NCBI GenBank assembly: GCA_048497495.1
Contig: JAFHCF010000184.1
Coordinates: forward strand, 1 to 31,455
Direction of reading: 5' to 3'
From: JAFHCF01 sp048497495
GTDB taxonomy: Bacteria > Pseudomonadota > Alphaproteobacteria > Rhizobiales > Ancalomicrobiaceae
DNA length: 31,455 nucleotides
In this document: one piece after another, positions 1-8,167 of the stretch
How the letters are laid out: every line of letters begins with the position of its first letter
Numbering within the stretch: position 1 is the first letter of the stretch
Position numbers and translations under genes: made by a program
Notes under the pieces: model-generated
The model's input: the letters and a program-made list of their open reading frames with translations, nothing else
Told to the model about the DNA's origin: nothing
The model's database searches: none

Positions 1-7
1 GTGGGCC

Positions 8-33
8 GGCCCGGGGACCCGTGCCCCGGGGCC
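8..33. terminator. GC-rich hairpin downstream of the VOC gene
   Basis: The arms ggcccgggg (8-16) and ccccggggcc (24-33) pair with one bulged base around a 7-nt loop. The hairpin lies about 15 nt after the stop of the minus-strand VOC gene. There is no T-tract, so it could be a processing or weak termination hairpin rather than a classic intrinsic terminator. Confidence 0.35.
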
Positions 34-48
34 GCGTCCGTGATCGGT

Positions 49-822
49 TCAGCGCTTCGGCGCGACCATGGCGAACATCGCGCCCTGCGGATCGAGGCAT
101 TGGACGATCCACATCGAGCCGGGCACTTCCATCGGGCCGTTGATCACCTGCCCGCCGCCGGCCACGACCCGCGCCGCCGCCGCGTCGATCGCCTCGACGT
201 TGACGTAGTAGAGCCAGAAGGGATGCGGCATGTCCTTCATCTTGGTCATCATGCCGCCGATCGCCTCGCCGCCGGCGGCGAAGAGCTGATAGACGCCGAG
301 GTCACCCATCGGCATCGCCTCGGTCTTGGTCCAGCCGAAGAGGCCGGCGTAGAACTCGAAGGCGGCGGGGCCGTCGCCGGCATGGAGTTCGTGCCAGCCG
401 AAGTGGCCGGCCGTGTCGGGCGCGCTGGACGGACGCGGCATCGCCTGGGCCTCGCGGAACAGGCAGAAGACCGCGCCGTGGAGATCGGCGGCGACACTGA
501 ATCGGCCGACGCCGGGGATGTCCTCCGGCGCCTTGTGGATATGGCCACCGGCGGCGGTGACCCGCGCGGCATGGGCGTCGACGTCCTCGACGCGGACATA
601 ACCCATCCAGCCGGGTCGAGCGCCCTGGGCGATGGCCTCCGGCGGCAGGGTCATGGCGCCTGCCACGCCGGTCTCGCCGGCCGACAGGATCGAATAACGG
701 AAGCCCGGCATGCCGGAATCCGAAACTTTCCAGCCGACGACGTCGGCATAGAAGGCTTCCGCGGCGGCCAAGTCGGTGGTCATCAGCTCGTACCAGCAGA
801 ACGGGGCGGGATTTTCGCTCAT
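49..822 (-). CDS. VOC family protein with two glyoxalase-like domains
   Basis: The 257-residue product holds two vicinal-oxygen-chelate (glyoxalase/bleomycin resistance/dioxygenase) units, roughly residues 5-125 and 138-255. The first opens with FCWYELMTTD and the second with FGWHELHAGD, each followed by an AxxFY-type helix, the usual signature of tandem VOC proteins. Such proteins bind a metal and act on or sequester small molecules; the substrate cannot be read from sequence. No signal peptide is visible, so it is probably cytosolic. Its ATG overlaps the TGA of the upstream tetR-family gene (ATGA), which implies translational coupling. As the only gene after a self-regulated TetR repressor, it is probably the detoxification or binding output of that repressor. 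That role is inferred from context. Confidence 0.88.
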   Translation of the reverse strand: MSENPAPFCWYELMTTDLAAAEAFYADVVGWKVSDSGMPGFRYSILSAGETGVAGAMTLPPEAIAQGARPGWMGYVRVEDVDAHAARVTAAGGHIHKAPEDIPGVGRFSVAADLHGAVFCLFREAQAMPRPSSAPDTAGHFGWHELHAGDGPAAFEFYAGLFGWTKTEAMPMGDLGVYQLFAAGGEAIGGMMTKMKDMPHPFWLYYVNVEAIDAAAARVVAGGGQVINGPMEVPGSMWIVQCLDPQGAMFAMVAPKR

Positions 823-1460
823 GGTCTCTCCTCCTCGGGACCGGGTTGCGGCAGAACCAGACGTAGATAACGCTCGAGATGTGTCAGGCTTTCGACCGCC
901 ACGGCGGTGTCGCCGGCCGCCTTGGCGAGAACGAAGGCGCCCTGGATCACCGCCTGGGTGTGGAGCGCCAGGCTCTCCGGGGTCCAGGCGGCGTCGGGGG
1001 CATAGAGGATCTTGGCCTCGGCGATGTCGCGGGCGACGTCGGAGGCGTGGGCCCGGATGCCGGCGTCGCAGGCGGCGCGGATCGCCGGGTGGGTGTCGTA
1101 GATCTCCTGCACCAGGGTGCCGAAATAGCAGGTGACGTCGGGCAGATCGCCGATCAGCAGGGCCTTGCGGAATGCGACATAGGCGAGGAGCCGGTCACGC
1201 GGATCGGCGATGTCGCGATAGGGCGCGTCGGCGAAGAGGCCACACGCGAGGTCCGAAAAGCGCTCGGCGCCGGCGAGGGCCAACGCTTGTTTGTCGGTGA
1301 AGTGATGGAAGAACGCGCCCTTGGAGACCCCGGCGGCGGCGCAGAGATCGTCGACCGTTGTGGCGACATAGCCCTTCTCGCGGATGACCCGGATCGCCGC
1401 CTCGATCAGTCGGTTGCGGGTCTCGACGGGATTGCGGGGGGCGCGACGAGGGACAGACAT
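819..1460 (-). CDS. TetR/AcrR family transcriptional repressor
   Basis: The 213-residue product has an N-terminal TetR_N helix-turn-helix at about residues 14-60, including VDDLCAAAGVSKGAFFHHF, which is the conserved recognition region. The rest is a helical ligand-binding domain of the usual length and is not diagnostic for a ligand. It is the first gene of a two-gene operon with the VOC protein (4-nt overlap). Its promoter contains an ATACC-N8-GGTAT palindrome between the -35 and -10 boxes, so it very likely represses itself and its neighbour until an effector binds. The effector is unknown; the VOC partner suggests an electrophilic or aromatic compound, but this is inference. Confidence 0.92.
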   Translation of the reverse strand: MSVPRRAPRNPVETRNRLIEAAIRVIREKGYVATTVDDLCAAAGVSKGAFFHHFTDKQALALAGAERFSDLACGLFADAPYRDIADPRDRLLAYVAFRKALLIGDLPDVTCYFGTLVQEIYDTHPAIRAACDAGIRAHASDVARDIAEAKILYAPDAAWTPESLALHTQAVIQGAFVLAKAAGDTAVAVESLTHLERYLRLVLPQPGPEEERP

Positions 1461-1484
1461 GAACGAGGCTCCAACGGCGGATCA

Positions 1485-1512
1485 ATTATACCGACTGGTT
1501 GGTATGATACAA
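1485..1512 (-). promoter_or_regulatory. tetR-VOC promoter with embedded TetR operator
   Basis: On the minus strand a -35 box TTGTAT (1512-1507) and a perfect -10 box TATAAT (1490-1485) are separated by 16 nt. The near-palindrome ATACC-N8-GGTAT (1488-1505) fills the spacer and overlaps the -10 box, a placement that would block RNA polymerase. The expected transcript start is about 18 nt upstream of the tetR ATG. Confidence 0.7.
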
Positions 1513-1645
1513 GAAGCATGGCGCCGAGAAGAGGCGACGATCTCGGAGCGGAAGCCGCCGAAGGGCGTCGCCGAGGGACGGCGGGCGTCTCGGCGCGACC
1601 TCGGCGACCGGTCTGCCGCTCTCCTCCCGCGCCATGGGCAAATTG

Positions 1646-1673
1646 AAAAAGCCGGCGGATCGCTCCGCCGGCC
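1646..1673 (-). terminator. Rho-independent terminator of dnaN
   Basis: Read on the minus strand, a perfect 9-bp stem (GCCGGCGGA / TCCGCCGGC, 1672-1664 and 1659-1651) with a 4-nt loop is followed directly by TTTTT (1650-1646). It starts about 30 nt after the dnaN stop. This is a textbook intrinsic terminator. Confidence 0.85.
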
Positions 1674-1701
1674 GTTCGAAGATCACGCGAGGCGCCTCGC
1701 C

Positions 1702-2844
1702 TCACACCCGCATCGGCATCAGAACGTAGAGGGCGTTGGTCGAGCCGAGGTCCTGGATCAGGGTCGGCGAGCCGGAATCGGCCAAGCGGAAGAGCGCCGT
1801 GTCGGTCTCGAGCTGGGAGGCGATGTCGAGCAGGTAGCGGCTGTTGAAGCCGATGTCGAGCGGCTCGTCGTCGTATTCGACCGCCAGTTCCTCGGTCGCC
1901 GAACCCGAATCCGGGTTGGTCACCGAGAGGACCAGCTTGCCGTCGCCGACCGAGAGCTTCACCGCCCGGCCGCGCTCCGACGAGATCGTCGAGACGCGGT
2001 CGACGGCCGCCGCGAAGTCGTCGCGGTCGACCTTGAGTTCCTTGTCGTTGCCCTGGGGGATGACGCGGCCGTAGTCGGGGAAGGTGCCGTCGATCAGCTT
2101 CGAGGTCAGGACGATGCCGACCGCGCCGTCCTCGCCCTTGGGGGCGAAGGTCAGGCGGATCTTCGAATCCGACAGTTCCACCGTCACTTCGGCGTCCGGC
2201 GTGTCGACGAGCTTCTGGATCTCGCCGACGGTCTTCCGCGGCACGATGATGCCCGGCATGCCCTCGCAGCCGTGCGGCGCCGTCACTTCCGCCTGGGCGA
2301 GGCGATGGCCGTCGGTCGCCACGGCGCGGAACTTGAGGTCACCCTCGAAGGAGACGGCATGGAAATAGATGCCGTTGAGGTAATAGCGCGTCTCCTCGGT
2401 CGAGATGGCGAACCAGGTGCGATCGACGAGGCGCTTCAACTCGGCGGCGGGAAGCTGGAAACGGTGGGTGAAGGTGCCGGCGGTCAGGTCCGGGAAATCG
2501 GATTCCGGCAGCATCTGCAGCGCGAACTTCGAGCGGCCGGAGCGGATGTCCAGCGTCGCCCCGTCGGCGCGGGTGGCCAGTTCGATCTGGGCGCCGTCCG
2601 GCAACTTGCGGACGATGTCGTAGATCATGTGGGCGGGAACCGTGGTGGCACCGGGCTCCTCGACCATGGCGGCGACGGATTCCGACACCTCGAGATCGAG
2701 GTCGGTCGCCTTGAGCTTGAGTTCGCCGCCCTCCGCCCGGATCAGGACGTTGGAGAGGATCGGAATGGTGTTGCGCCGTTCCACGACCCGATGAACATGG
2801 GTCAGGGACTTGACGAGTTGCGCCCGCTCGACTGTCACTCTCAT
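1702..2844 (-). CDS. dnaN: DNA polymerase III beta subunit (sliding clamp)
   Basis: The 380-residue product is the ring-shaped processivity clamp that holds DNA polymerase III on DNA. It starts MRVTVERAQLVKSLTHVHRV followed by VERRNTIPILSNVLI, the conserved first clamp domain. It ends VLMPMRV, the usual C-terminus (MPMRL/V) near the partner-binding pocket, so the gene is full length. The open frame continues upstream to 3681, but the family N-terminus fixes the start at 2844. The start has only a weak Shine-Dalgarno sequence. dnaA is not in the window, as expected where dnaN has left the dnaA-dnaN-recF cluster. It is followed by a strong terminator and preceded by 176 nt, so it may be transcribed alone or by read-through from the exonuclease gene. 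Confidence 0.97.
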   Translation of the reverse strand: MRVTVERAQLVKSLTHVHRVVERRNTIPILSNVLIRAEGGELKLKATDLDLEVSESVAAMVEEPGATTVPAHMIYDIVRKLPDGAQIELATRADGATLDIRSGRSKFALQMLPESDFPDLTAGTFTHRFQLPAAELKRLVDRTWFAISTEETRYYLNGIYFHAVSFEGDLKFRAVATDGHRLAQAEVTAPHGCEGMPGIIVPRKTVGEIQKLVDTPDAEVTVELSDSKIRLTFAPKGEDGAVGIVLTSKLIDGTFPDYGRVIPQGNDKELKVDRDDFAAAVDRVSTISSERGRAVKLSVGDGKLVLSVTNPDSGSATEELAVEYDDEPLDIGFNSRYLLDIASQLETDTALFRLADSGSPTLIQDLGSTNALYVLMPMRV

Positions 2845-3020
2845 CGATATCGTCCGAAGTCTCTTTCGCGGGAGCAACGGCGCAAAGCCGCGCCCCGTCG
2901 GGTGGGGATCCCGGGTTCGGGCCGTCGACCTTGCCCTCCCCGGCGCGACGACGCAAGGCCCGGATTCTCCCGTAGAGCCGTTTTCCGCAACTCGAGCGCA
3001 CCGGCTCCGACCACCACGCC

Positions 3021-3701
3021 TCAATGGACGATCGCCGAGGCGACGTCGTCGCGGCGATCGCGGGCGATCTGGATGCCGCGCGCCTTCATGTCCTGGAGCT
3101 GGACATACATCTCCGCCGCCGTCAGAGCGTCGTTGAAGGCATCGTGAGCGGGCAGTTCGCGAAGCCCGAGGTCGCGGGCGATGGCGTTGAAGGTGAGATC
3201 GACGACGGTGCCCTGGGGGGCGGAGCCGTACTTGCGCTCGTAATAGAGCGCGGAGACCTCGATGCGGCGATTGGGCAGACGGAAACCGTAGGCGCGGCGG
3301 GTGCAGCGGTCGAGCATGGCGACGTCGTAGTCGATCCAATAGCCGACCAGCGGCCGGCCGCCGATGAAGTCGAGCAGGTCCGGCAGAACCTCCGCCATCG
3401 AGCGCCCGCCCTCGACGTCCATGGCGCGCAGTTGATGGACCCGGATGGCGTCTGCCCGCATCGCCGCCTCCGGCCGGATCACCGCGCCGAAGGCCGAGGA
3501 GGTGAGGATGCGGTTGCCGGCGACGCGGATCGCCGAGATGGTGATGATGTCGTCGCGCCTGGTGTCGAAACCGGTGGTCTCGCAATCGACGGAGACCACC
3601 TCGCCCGAGGGATCCTCGTCGAACATCGAGGCCCATCGCGGGTCCTTCAGCCGGCGACGGTCGATGTGCCGCCGTATCCATCGTAGGAATCGGCCCTCCA
3701 T
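3021..3701 (-). CDS. DnaQ-like 3'-5' exonuclease (DEDDh family)
   Basis: The 226-residue protein has the three Exo motifs of the DnaQ superfamily: VSVDCETTGFD with D39 and E41 (Exo I), LVGYWIDYDVAMLD with probable D126 (Exo II, lacking the common HN), and AHDAFNDA with H186 and D191 (Exo III, DEDDh type). It resembles the stand-alone epsilon-like exonucleases found beside DUF294/CBS proteins and ActP rather than the replicative epsilon. A basic N-terminal stretch (RWIRRHIDRRRLKD) precedes the domain. The start ATG overlaps the stop of the DUF294 gene (ATGA), so the two are translationally coupled and probably act together. The true substrate is unknown. Confidence 0.88.
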   Translation of the reverse strand: MEGRFLRWIRRHIDRRRLKDPRWASMFDEDPSGEVVSVDCETTGFDTRRDDIITISAIRVAGNRILTSSAFGAVIRPEAAMRADAIRVHQLRAMDVEGGRSMAEVLPDLLDFIGGRPLVGYWIDYDVAMLDRCTRRAYGFRLPNRRIEVSALYYERKYGSAPQGTVVDLTFNAIARDLGLRELPAHDAFNDALTAAEMYVQLQDMKARGIQIARDRRDDVASAIVH

Positions 3702-5518
3702 CAGAACAGCCCCAGCTTGAAGTGGTTGCGGACGATCTCGCGGAAGCGCTTCACGACGCGCAGGGCATCGCGCATCAGGTCGCGCTCGAGGGTCGAGAGG
3801 TCCTGCGGCCGCACCATCGATTCGCCCTCGGTGGTGCCGGAGAGATGGGCGCGCAGTTGCGACGCGAGGCGCAGTTCCATGAACCAGCCGAAGGCGCTCG
3901 ACAACTCGCGGGCGAAGGTCTCGTCGAAGAAGCCGGTCTCGACGATGCGATCGATGCGCTCGAAGGTCGAGGTCTCGGTCAGGCCCTTCTCGATCGACAG
4001 CGAGCGGATGCCATGGACGATGGGGAAGGTACCGGCCTTCTTCACGTCGATCGGCTCCTCGCGGCCGACCGTGGCGCGGATGGTGTCGAGCACGCCGCCG
4101 GGACCGGGGAACTGATCGATCGCCTTGGCGAAATGGGCGATCGAGGCGGTCTCGCCCGCCATCAGCTCGACGAAGTGGCGTTTGGCGCGGACGAGCAGTT
4201 CTGGATCGCCGGCCACCGTCACGGCGTCGAAGAAGATGCCGAGGTTCATCGGGCTTTCGACGTCGGGGATCAGCGCCCAACGGCGCAGTTGGGTCTCGAA
4301 ATCGTCGAGGGTCCGCGACCACTGCGGGTTGGAGACCATGACGTTGCCGGGACAGGGCGGGAAGCCGAAGGCGGCGAGCGCCGCCTGGAAGTCGTGGCGG
4401 AATCGGACGAGGTCGTCCTCAGGCACCGGAGCACCCAAGAGCAGGCCGTTGTCCTGGTCGGTGCGCACCGTCTGTTCGCCGCGCCCCTCCGAGCCCATGA
4501 CGATGAGGCAACCGACCTCGCGGATCGACGGCGGCGCCACCATGTCGAAGAGTTTGCGGAAGAGCCGCCGGTTGAGATCGGAGGTGATGGCGGCGATCTC
4601 GCGCACCTTGACGCTCTGGTGATGCAGCCGTTCGACCTGGGATTGGATGTCGCGCGCGGCGACGGCGAGGTCTTCGAGGCCCTTGGCGCGATCGATCCGG
4701 CCGGGGATGAGCTGGGAGTTGCCGGCGAACAGGCCGAGGATGTCGATGTCCTCGAGCATGCCGGAGGGCTCGCCGTCGCGGGTCACCATCAGGCGGCGCT
4801 TGTTGTGGCGGGTCATGGCGATCAGGGCGTCGAAGACGAACTCGTCCTCGTCGACCGAAATGATCTCGAAGTGGGCGACCTCGGCGACCGGCGTCGTCAT
4901 CGCCTTCTTGTCGAGGATCACCGCCTTGGAGAGGTTCATGCCGGTGACGATGCCGATGCGGTCGCCGTCGCGGACGAACAGCGCGTTGGTGTCGACCTCG
5001 GCCATGCGCTCGCCGGCCTGCTCGATGGTGGCGGTGCCGGAGATGAAGGCGGGGGGGCGCAGGCGGGCGTCGCGGATGCGGGCGCGCAGGACGCCCTCGA
5101 TGCCCTGCCCGCCCTTTTCGACGCGGGCGACCTCGGCGAGCTTCGAGGAGATGTCGGCGTAGAAGAACACCGCGAAATCGGGATTGCGGCGCAGCAGCGA
5201 CAGCAGCAGGTCGCGCGGCACCAGATAGACCAGCGTCTCCTCCACCGCGCGGTAGCGGGCGCCGGCGAGGCCGTGGACGACGGCACGGATGCCGAAGAGC
5301 TGTTTGGGTCCGAGGACCGCCAGCAGATGACCGTCGTCGTCGTGCTCCTCGATCGCGCCCTTCAGCACGACGTGGAGATGATCGGCGGACGCGCCGCGCT
5401 CGATGATCGTCTCCCCGGGGCGGAAATAGCCGATGTCGAGGGCGGCGACCAGTTCGGCCGTCTGCTCGGCGCTCAGCCGGTCGAAGGGCGGGTTGCTGGT
5501 ATCGAAGGCTCTGGGCAT
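3701..5518 (-). CDS. cNMP-binding/CBS/DUF294 nucleotidyltransferase-like protein
   Basis: The 605-residue protein is modular. Residues about 10-130 form a cyclic-nucleotide-binding-like sensor (GYFRPGETIIERGASADHLHVVLKG is characteristic, shown here in outline). Residues about 145-265 carry paired CBS domains that bind adenine nucleotides. Residues about 300-450 form the DUF294 nucleotidyltransferase-like domain with GSEGRGEQ at 342-349 and D354/D356, resembling the GlnD active site. The C-terminal DUF294_C domain follows. The architecture predicts a regulator that senses energy state or cyclic nucleotide and may modify a partner. The start at 5518 is chosen because the sensor domain begins there; the frame is open further upstream. 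It lies downstream of actP with 249 nt between them, and is coupled to the exonuclease gene. No modification target is known from this sequence. Confidence 0.88.
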   Translation of the reverse strand: MPRAFDTSNPPFDRLSAEQTAELVAALDIGYFRPGETIIERGASADHLHVVLKGAIEEHDDDGHLLAVLGPKQLFGIRAVVHGLAGARYRAVEETLVYLVPRDLLLSLLRRNPDFAVFFYADISSKLAEVARVEKGGQGIEGVLRARIRDARLRPPAFISGTATIEQAGERMAEVDTNALFVRDGDRIGIVTGMNLSKAVILDKKAMTTPVAEVAHFEIISVDEDEFVFDALIAMTRHNKRRLMVTRDGEPSGMLEDIDILGLFAGNSQLIPGRIDRAKGLEDLAVAARDIQSQVERLHHQSVKVREIAAITSDLNRRLFRKLFDMVAPPSIREVGCLIVMGSEGRGEQTVRTDQDNGLLLGAPVPEDDLVRFRHDFQAALAAFGFPPCPGNVMVSNPQWSRTLDDFETQLRRWALIPDVESPMNLGIFFDAVTVAGDPELLVRAKRHFVELMAGETASIAHFAKAIDQFPGPGGVLDTIRATVGREEPIDVKKAGTFPIVHGIRSLSIEKGLTETSTFERIDRIVETGFFDETFARELSSAFGWFMELRLASQLRAHLSGTTEGESMVRPQDLSTLERDLMRDALRVVKRFREIVRNHFKLGLF

Positions 5519-5680
5519 GGCGGCACCGGTTCCGGTCGCGGCCGTGCCCCCACGTGGAGGCCGGAGGGACCGCGGGGTTCCCGACCGGCGAACCACCGGA
5601 GCGGCACGGGCCGGCGGGCGGACGACGGCGGACCGTGACGGGTCCGCGGGTCCTGGTCGGTCGACGAGGGTCGGACGGAC

Positions 5681-5714
5681 GAACGGCCGGGGCGCTCACG
5701 CGACCCGGCCGTTC
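5681..5714. other. Perfect 11-bp hairpin between actP and the DUF294 gene
   Basis: gaacggccggg (5681-5691) pairs perfectly with cccggccgttc (5704-5714) around a 12-nt loop. It begins about 54 nt after the actP stop on the minus strand. There is no T-tract. It could stabilise the upstream actP mRNA or attenuate transcription into the DUF294-exonuclease pair. The remaining bases of the 249-nt gap show no gene. Confidence 0.5.
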
Positions 5715-5767
5715 TGTCCTCGAGGTGGCCGGAGTGGGCGAACCCACCCCGGCGCGATCCCGATGGA

Positions 5768-7483
5768 TCAGTGCGAGGCCGCACCCTGGGCACCGATGCC
5801 GGTCTGGCAGCGGATGTACTGGGCTTCGAAGCCGGCCTTGTCCTCGGCGGCGCGGGCCGAGCTGTCGAGGAGCGAGAAGATCCAGATGCCGATGAAGGCG
5901 ATCGGCATCGAGAAGATCGCGACGTTGTCGTAGGGGAACGGGTTGGACCCCTTGGCGTTGCCGAGCACCGCCACCCACACCGTCGGACCCATCACCACCA
6001 TGGCGACGGCCGCGATGAGGCCGAGGAAGCCGCCGATGAAGGCGCCACGGGTGGTCATGCCCTTCCAGTAGATCGACATGAGCAGGACCGGGAAGTTGCA
6101 CGACGCCGCGATGGCGAAGGCGAGACCGACCATGTAGGCGACGTTCTGGTTCTCGAAGGCGATGCCGAGGCCGACGGCGAGGATGCCGAGGGCGACGGAG
6201 GCGATCTTCGAGACGCGCATCTCGTCGGCTTCGTTGACCCGACCACGGCGGAAGACCGAGGCGTAGAGGTCGTGGCTGATGGCCGAGGCGCCGGCGAGAG
6301 CCAGGCCCGACACCACCGCGAGGATGGTGGCGAAGGCGATCGCGGCGATGAAGCCGAGGAAGTATTCGCCGCCGACGGCGTTGGCGAGATGCATGACGGC
6401 CATGTTGGAGCCACCACGGATCGAGGCGATCACGTCCTTGCCGGCCGCGACGAGCGACTGGTCCATGAACGGATTGTCGGCCGGGTTCGGGGTGTTGCCG
6501 GCGATCAGGGCGATGGCGCCGAAGCCCATGATGAAGGTCAGGATGTAGAAGTAGCCGATGAAGCCGGTGGCGTAGAACACCGACTTACGCGCCGCCTTGG
6601 CGTCCTTCACGGTGAAGAAGCGCATCAGGATGTGCGGCAGGCCGGCGGTACCGAACATCAAGGCCATGCCGAGCGATATCGCCGATATGGGATCGGTGAT
6701 CAGCGAGCCGGGGCCCATGATGGCGACGTGCTTGGGATGGATGTCGACGGCGGCCTTGAACAGAGCCTCCGGCGAGAAACCGTACTGCAGCATGACCATG
6801 AAGGCCATGAAGGACGCGCCGCCGAGCAGCAGGCAAGCCTTGATGATCTGCACCCACGTGGTGGCGGTCATTCCGCCGAAGGTGACGTAGACGATCATCA
6901 GCACGCCGACGATGATCACCGCCCAGAGGTAGGGCAGGCCGAAGAGGATCTGGATCAGCTTGCCGGCGCCGACCATCTGGGCGATCAGATAGAAGGCGAC
7001 CGTCACCAGCGAGCCGCAGGCGGCGAGCGTGCGGATCGGGGTCTGGGCGAAGCGGAACGAGGCGACGTCGGCGAAGGTGAACTTGCCGAGGTTGCGCAAC
7101 TGTTCGGCGACCAGGAAGGTGACGATCGGCCAGCCGACCAGCCAGCCCACCGAGAAGATCAGGCCGTCGTAGCCCGAGCCGTAGACGAGGCCGGTGATGC
7201 CGAGGAACGAGGCGGCCGACATGTAGTCGCCGGCGATCGCGAGGCCGTTCTGGCCGGCGGTGATGCCGCCGCCGGCGGTGTAGAAGGTGGCGGCCGACTT
7301 GGTCCGCTTGGCGGCCCAGTAGGTGATGATCAGCGTGATGCCGACGAAGATCACGAACATGATGATCGCCGGGAAGTTGGTCGCCTGCCTCTTGATGTCG
7401 GAGGCATCGACGCCGGCGGCGAAGGCGAGCGTCGGGAGGGCGGTGACGGCCGCCGTGGTGAGGAGGGTGAGAATACGGTTCAT
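5768..7483 (-). CDS. actP: Cation/acetate symporter, SSS family
   Basis: The protein of about 571 residues is a sodium:solute symporter of the ActP type, importing acetate and other short carboxylates. It opens with a hydrophobic signal-like segment (MNRILTLLTTAAVTALPTLAFA) and then repeated membrane helices. The segment FYTAGGGITAGQNGLAIAGD and the following YMSAASFLG are characteristic of ActP near the cation site. Length is close to E. coli ActP (549). A GTG at 7486 directly precedes the ATG at 7483; I chose the ATG because it follows GAGGAA at good spacing and forms TGATG with the upstream DUF485 stop. DUF485 followed by ActP is the standard yjcH-actP arrangement. Specificity for acetate is inferred from family and context. 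Confidence 0.93.
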   Translation of the reverse strand: MNRILTLLTTAAVTALPTLAFAAGVDASDIKRQATNFPAIIMFVIFVGITLIITYWAAKRTKSAATFYTAGGGITAGQNGLAIAGDYMSAASFLGITGLVYGSGYDGLIFSVGWLVGWPIVTFLVAEQLRNLGKFTFADVASFRFAQTPIRTLAACGSLVTVAFYLIAQMVGAGKLIQILFGLPYLWAVIIVGVLMIVYVTFGGMTATTWVQIIKACLLLGGASFMAFMVMLQYGFSPEALFKAAVDIHPKHVAIMGPGSLITDPISAISLGMALMFGTAGLPHILMRFFTVKDAKAARKSVFYATGFIGYFYILTFIMGFGAIALIAGNTPNPADNPFMDQSLVAAGKDVIASIRGGSNMAVMHLANAVGGEYFLGFIAAIAFATILAVVSGLALAGASAISHDLYASVFRRGRVNEADEMRVSKIASVALGILAVGLGIAFENQNVAYMVGLAFAIAASCNFPVLLMSIYWKGMTTRGAFIGGFLGLIAAVAMVVMGPTVWVAVLGNAKGSNPFPYDNVAIFSMPIAFIGIWIFSLLDSSARAAEDKAGFEAQYIRCQTGIGAQGAASH

Positions 7484-7788
7484 CACTTCATTTCCTCGAC
7501 GATCTGCTTGGTCAGCGTGTCGAACTCGGCGTTCGCCCTGCGGACGTAGATGCCGGTCAGGACGAAGGCGGCGAGGATGACGCCGATGCCGATCGGGACG
7601 CCGTAGGTCATGAGGTTGCCGCCGATCGGCGTCGCCAGGAAGCCCTTGGCGTAACCGACGAGCAGGATGAAGCCGAAGTAGACGACCAGTATGGAAATCG
7701 TCAGCGTCAGCGCCAGACCGTTGCGCTTGTGGACCAGTTCCGCGAATTTCGGATTGGCCCGGACTTGGGAAATTACATCGGTACTCAC
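7483..7788 (-). CDS. DUF485 membrane protein, YjcH-like partner of ActP
   Basis: The 101-residue protein has an N-terminal cytosolic segment (VRANPKFAELVHKRNGLA) and two membrane helices (about residues 27-47 and 60-83), then a charged tail. This is the DUF485 layout. Members are nearly always encoded just upstream of an SSS acetate symporter and are assumed to be its accessory subunit. The start is a GTG at 7788, supported by GGGAGG about 8 nt upstream; the frame is open further upstream but without the family sequence. Its stop overlaps the actP start. No enzymatic function is expected. Confidence 0.9.
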   Translation of the reverse strand: MSTDVISQVRANPKFAELVHKRNGLALTLTISILVVYFGFILLVGYAKGFLATPIGGNLMTYGVPIGIGVILAAFVLTGIYVRRANAEFDTLTKQIVEEMK

Positions 7789-8167
7789 GTGGATACCTCC
7801 CTGGACATTCTTGTTGAGGAAGAGCCGGACGTGCGACACGGCCGTGATCGCGAGCACCGGTGTGCTCTCGATCGCCGCTCTCGATGTCACTGAGCTTGTC
7901 CCGGTCTCCCCCCCGAGCACGAGTCGATCCCCCCGAGGCGGATCACCGTGCGGCGAATGTGCCCGCCGCCGCCGCCAGACGATACCCCGCCCTTCGTATC
8001 CCCACTTTAGGCTCATGTTGCCGCGTGCAATCGTCACACTGCGCGCGGGTCCTCGGTCGATGGAATCGGGGGAGGACGAGGCGGCGACGCCTCTGGCGGG
8101 CGGGGTCTCGCCGGTCCGGGCGCGCCTCGGACACGCCGGTCGAACGGCTCGGATCGGTCCCTCGGAC
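7789..8167. other. 379-nt intergenic region, leader of yjcH-actP
   Basis: This stretch lies between the DUF485 start and the pyrF stop and shows no convincing gene. It must contain the promoter for the DUF485-actP operon, but I see no strong -35/-10 pair. A hairpin with arms gagcac (7852-7857) and gtgctc (7862-7867) would sit in the 5' leader about 65 nt before the GTG start. Open frames crossing the region lack ribosome sites and family similarity. Confidence 0.5.

Noticed and set aside
2845..3681. N-terminal extension of dnaN to 3681
   Set aside because: It overlaps the exonuclease gene in another frame and lacks any clamp sequence; the conserved N-terminus begins at 2844.
3722..5638. Long plus-strand open frame opposite the DUF294 gene
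   Set aside because: Same cause: the minus-strand protein has clear domains and the plus-strand translation has none.
5771..7549. Long plus-strand open frame opposite actP
   Set aside because: Antisense shadow with His/Asp/Gly-rich composition; actP is unmistakable on the other strand.
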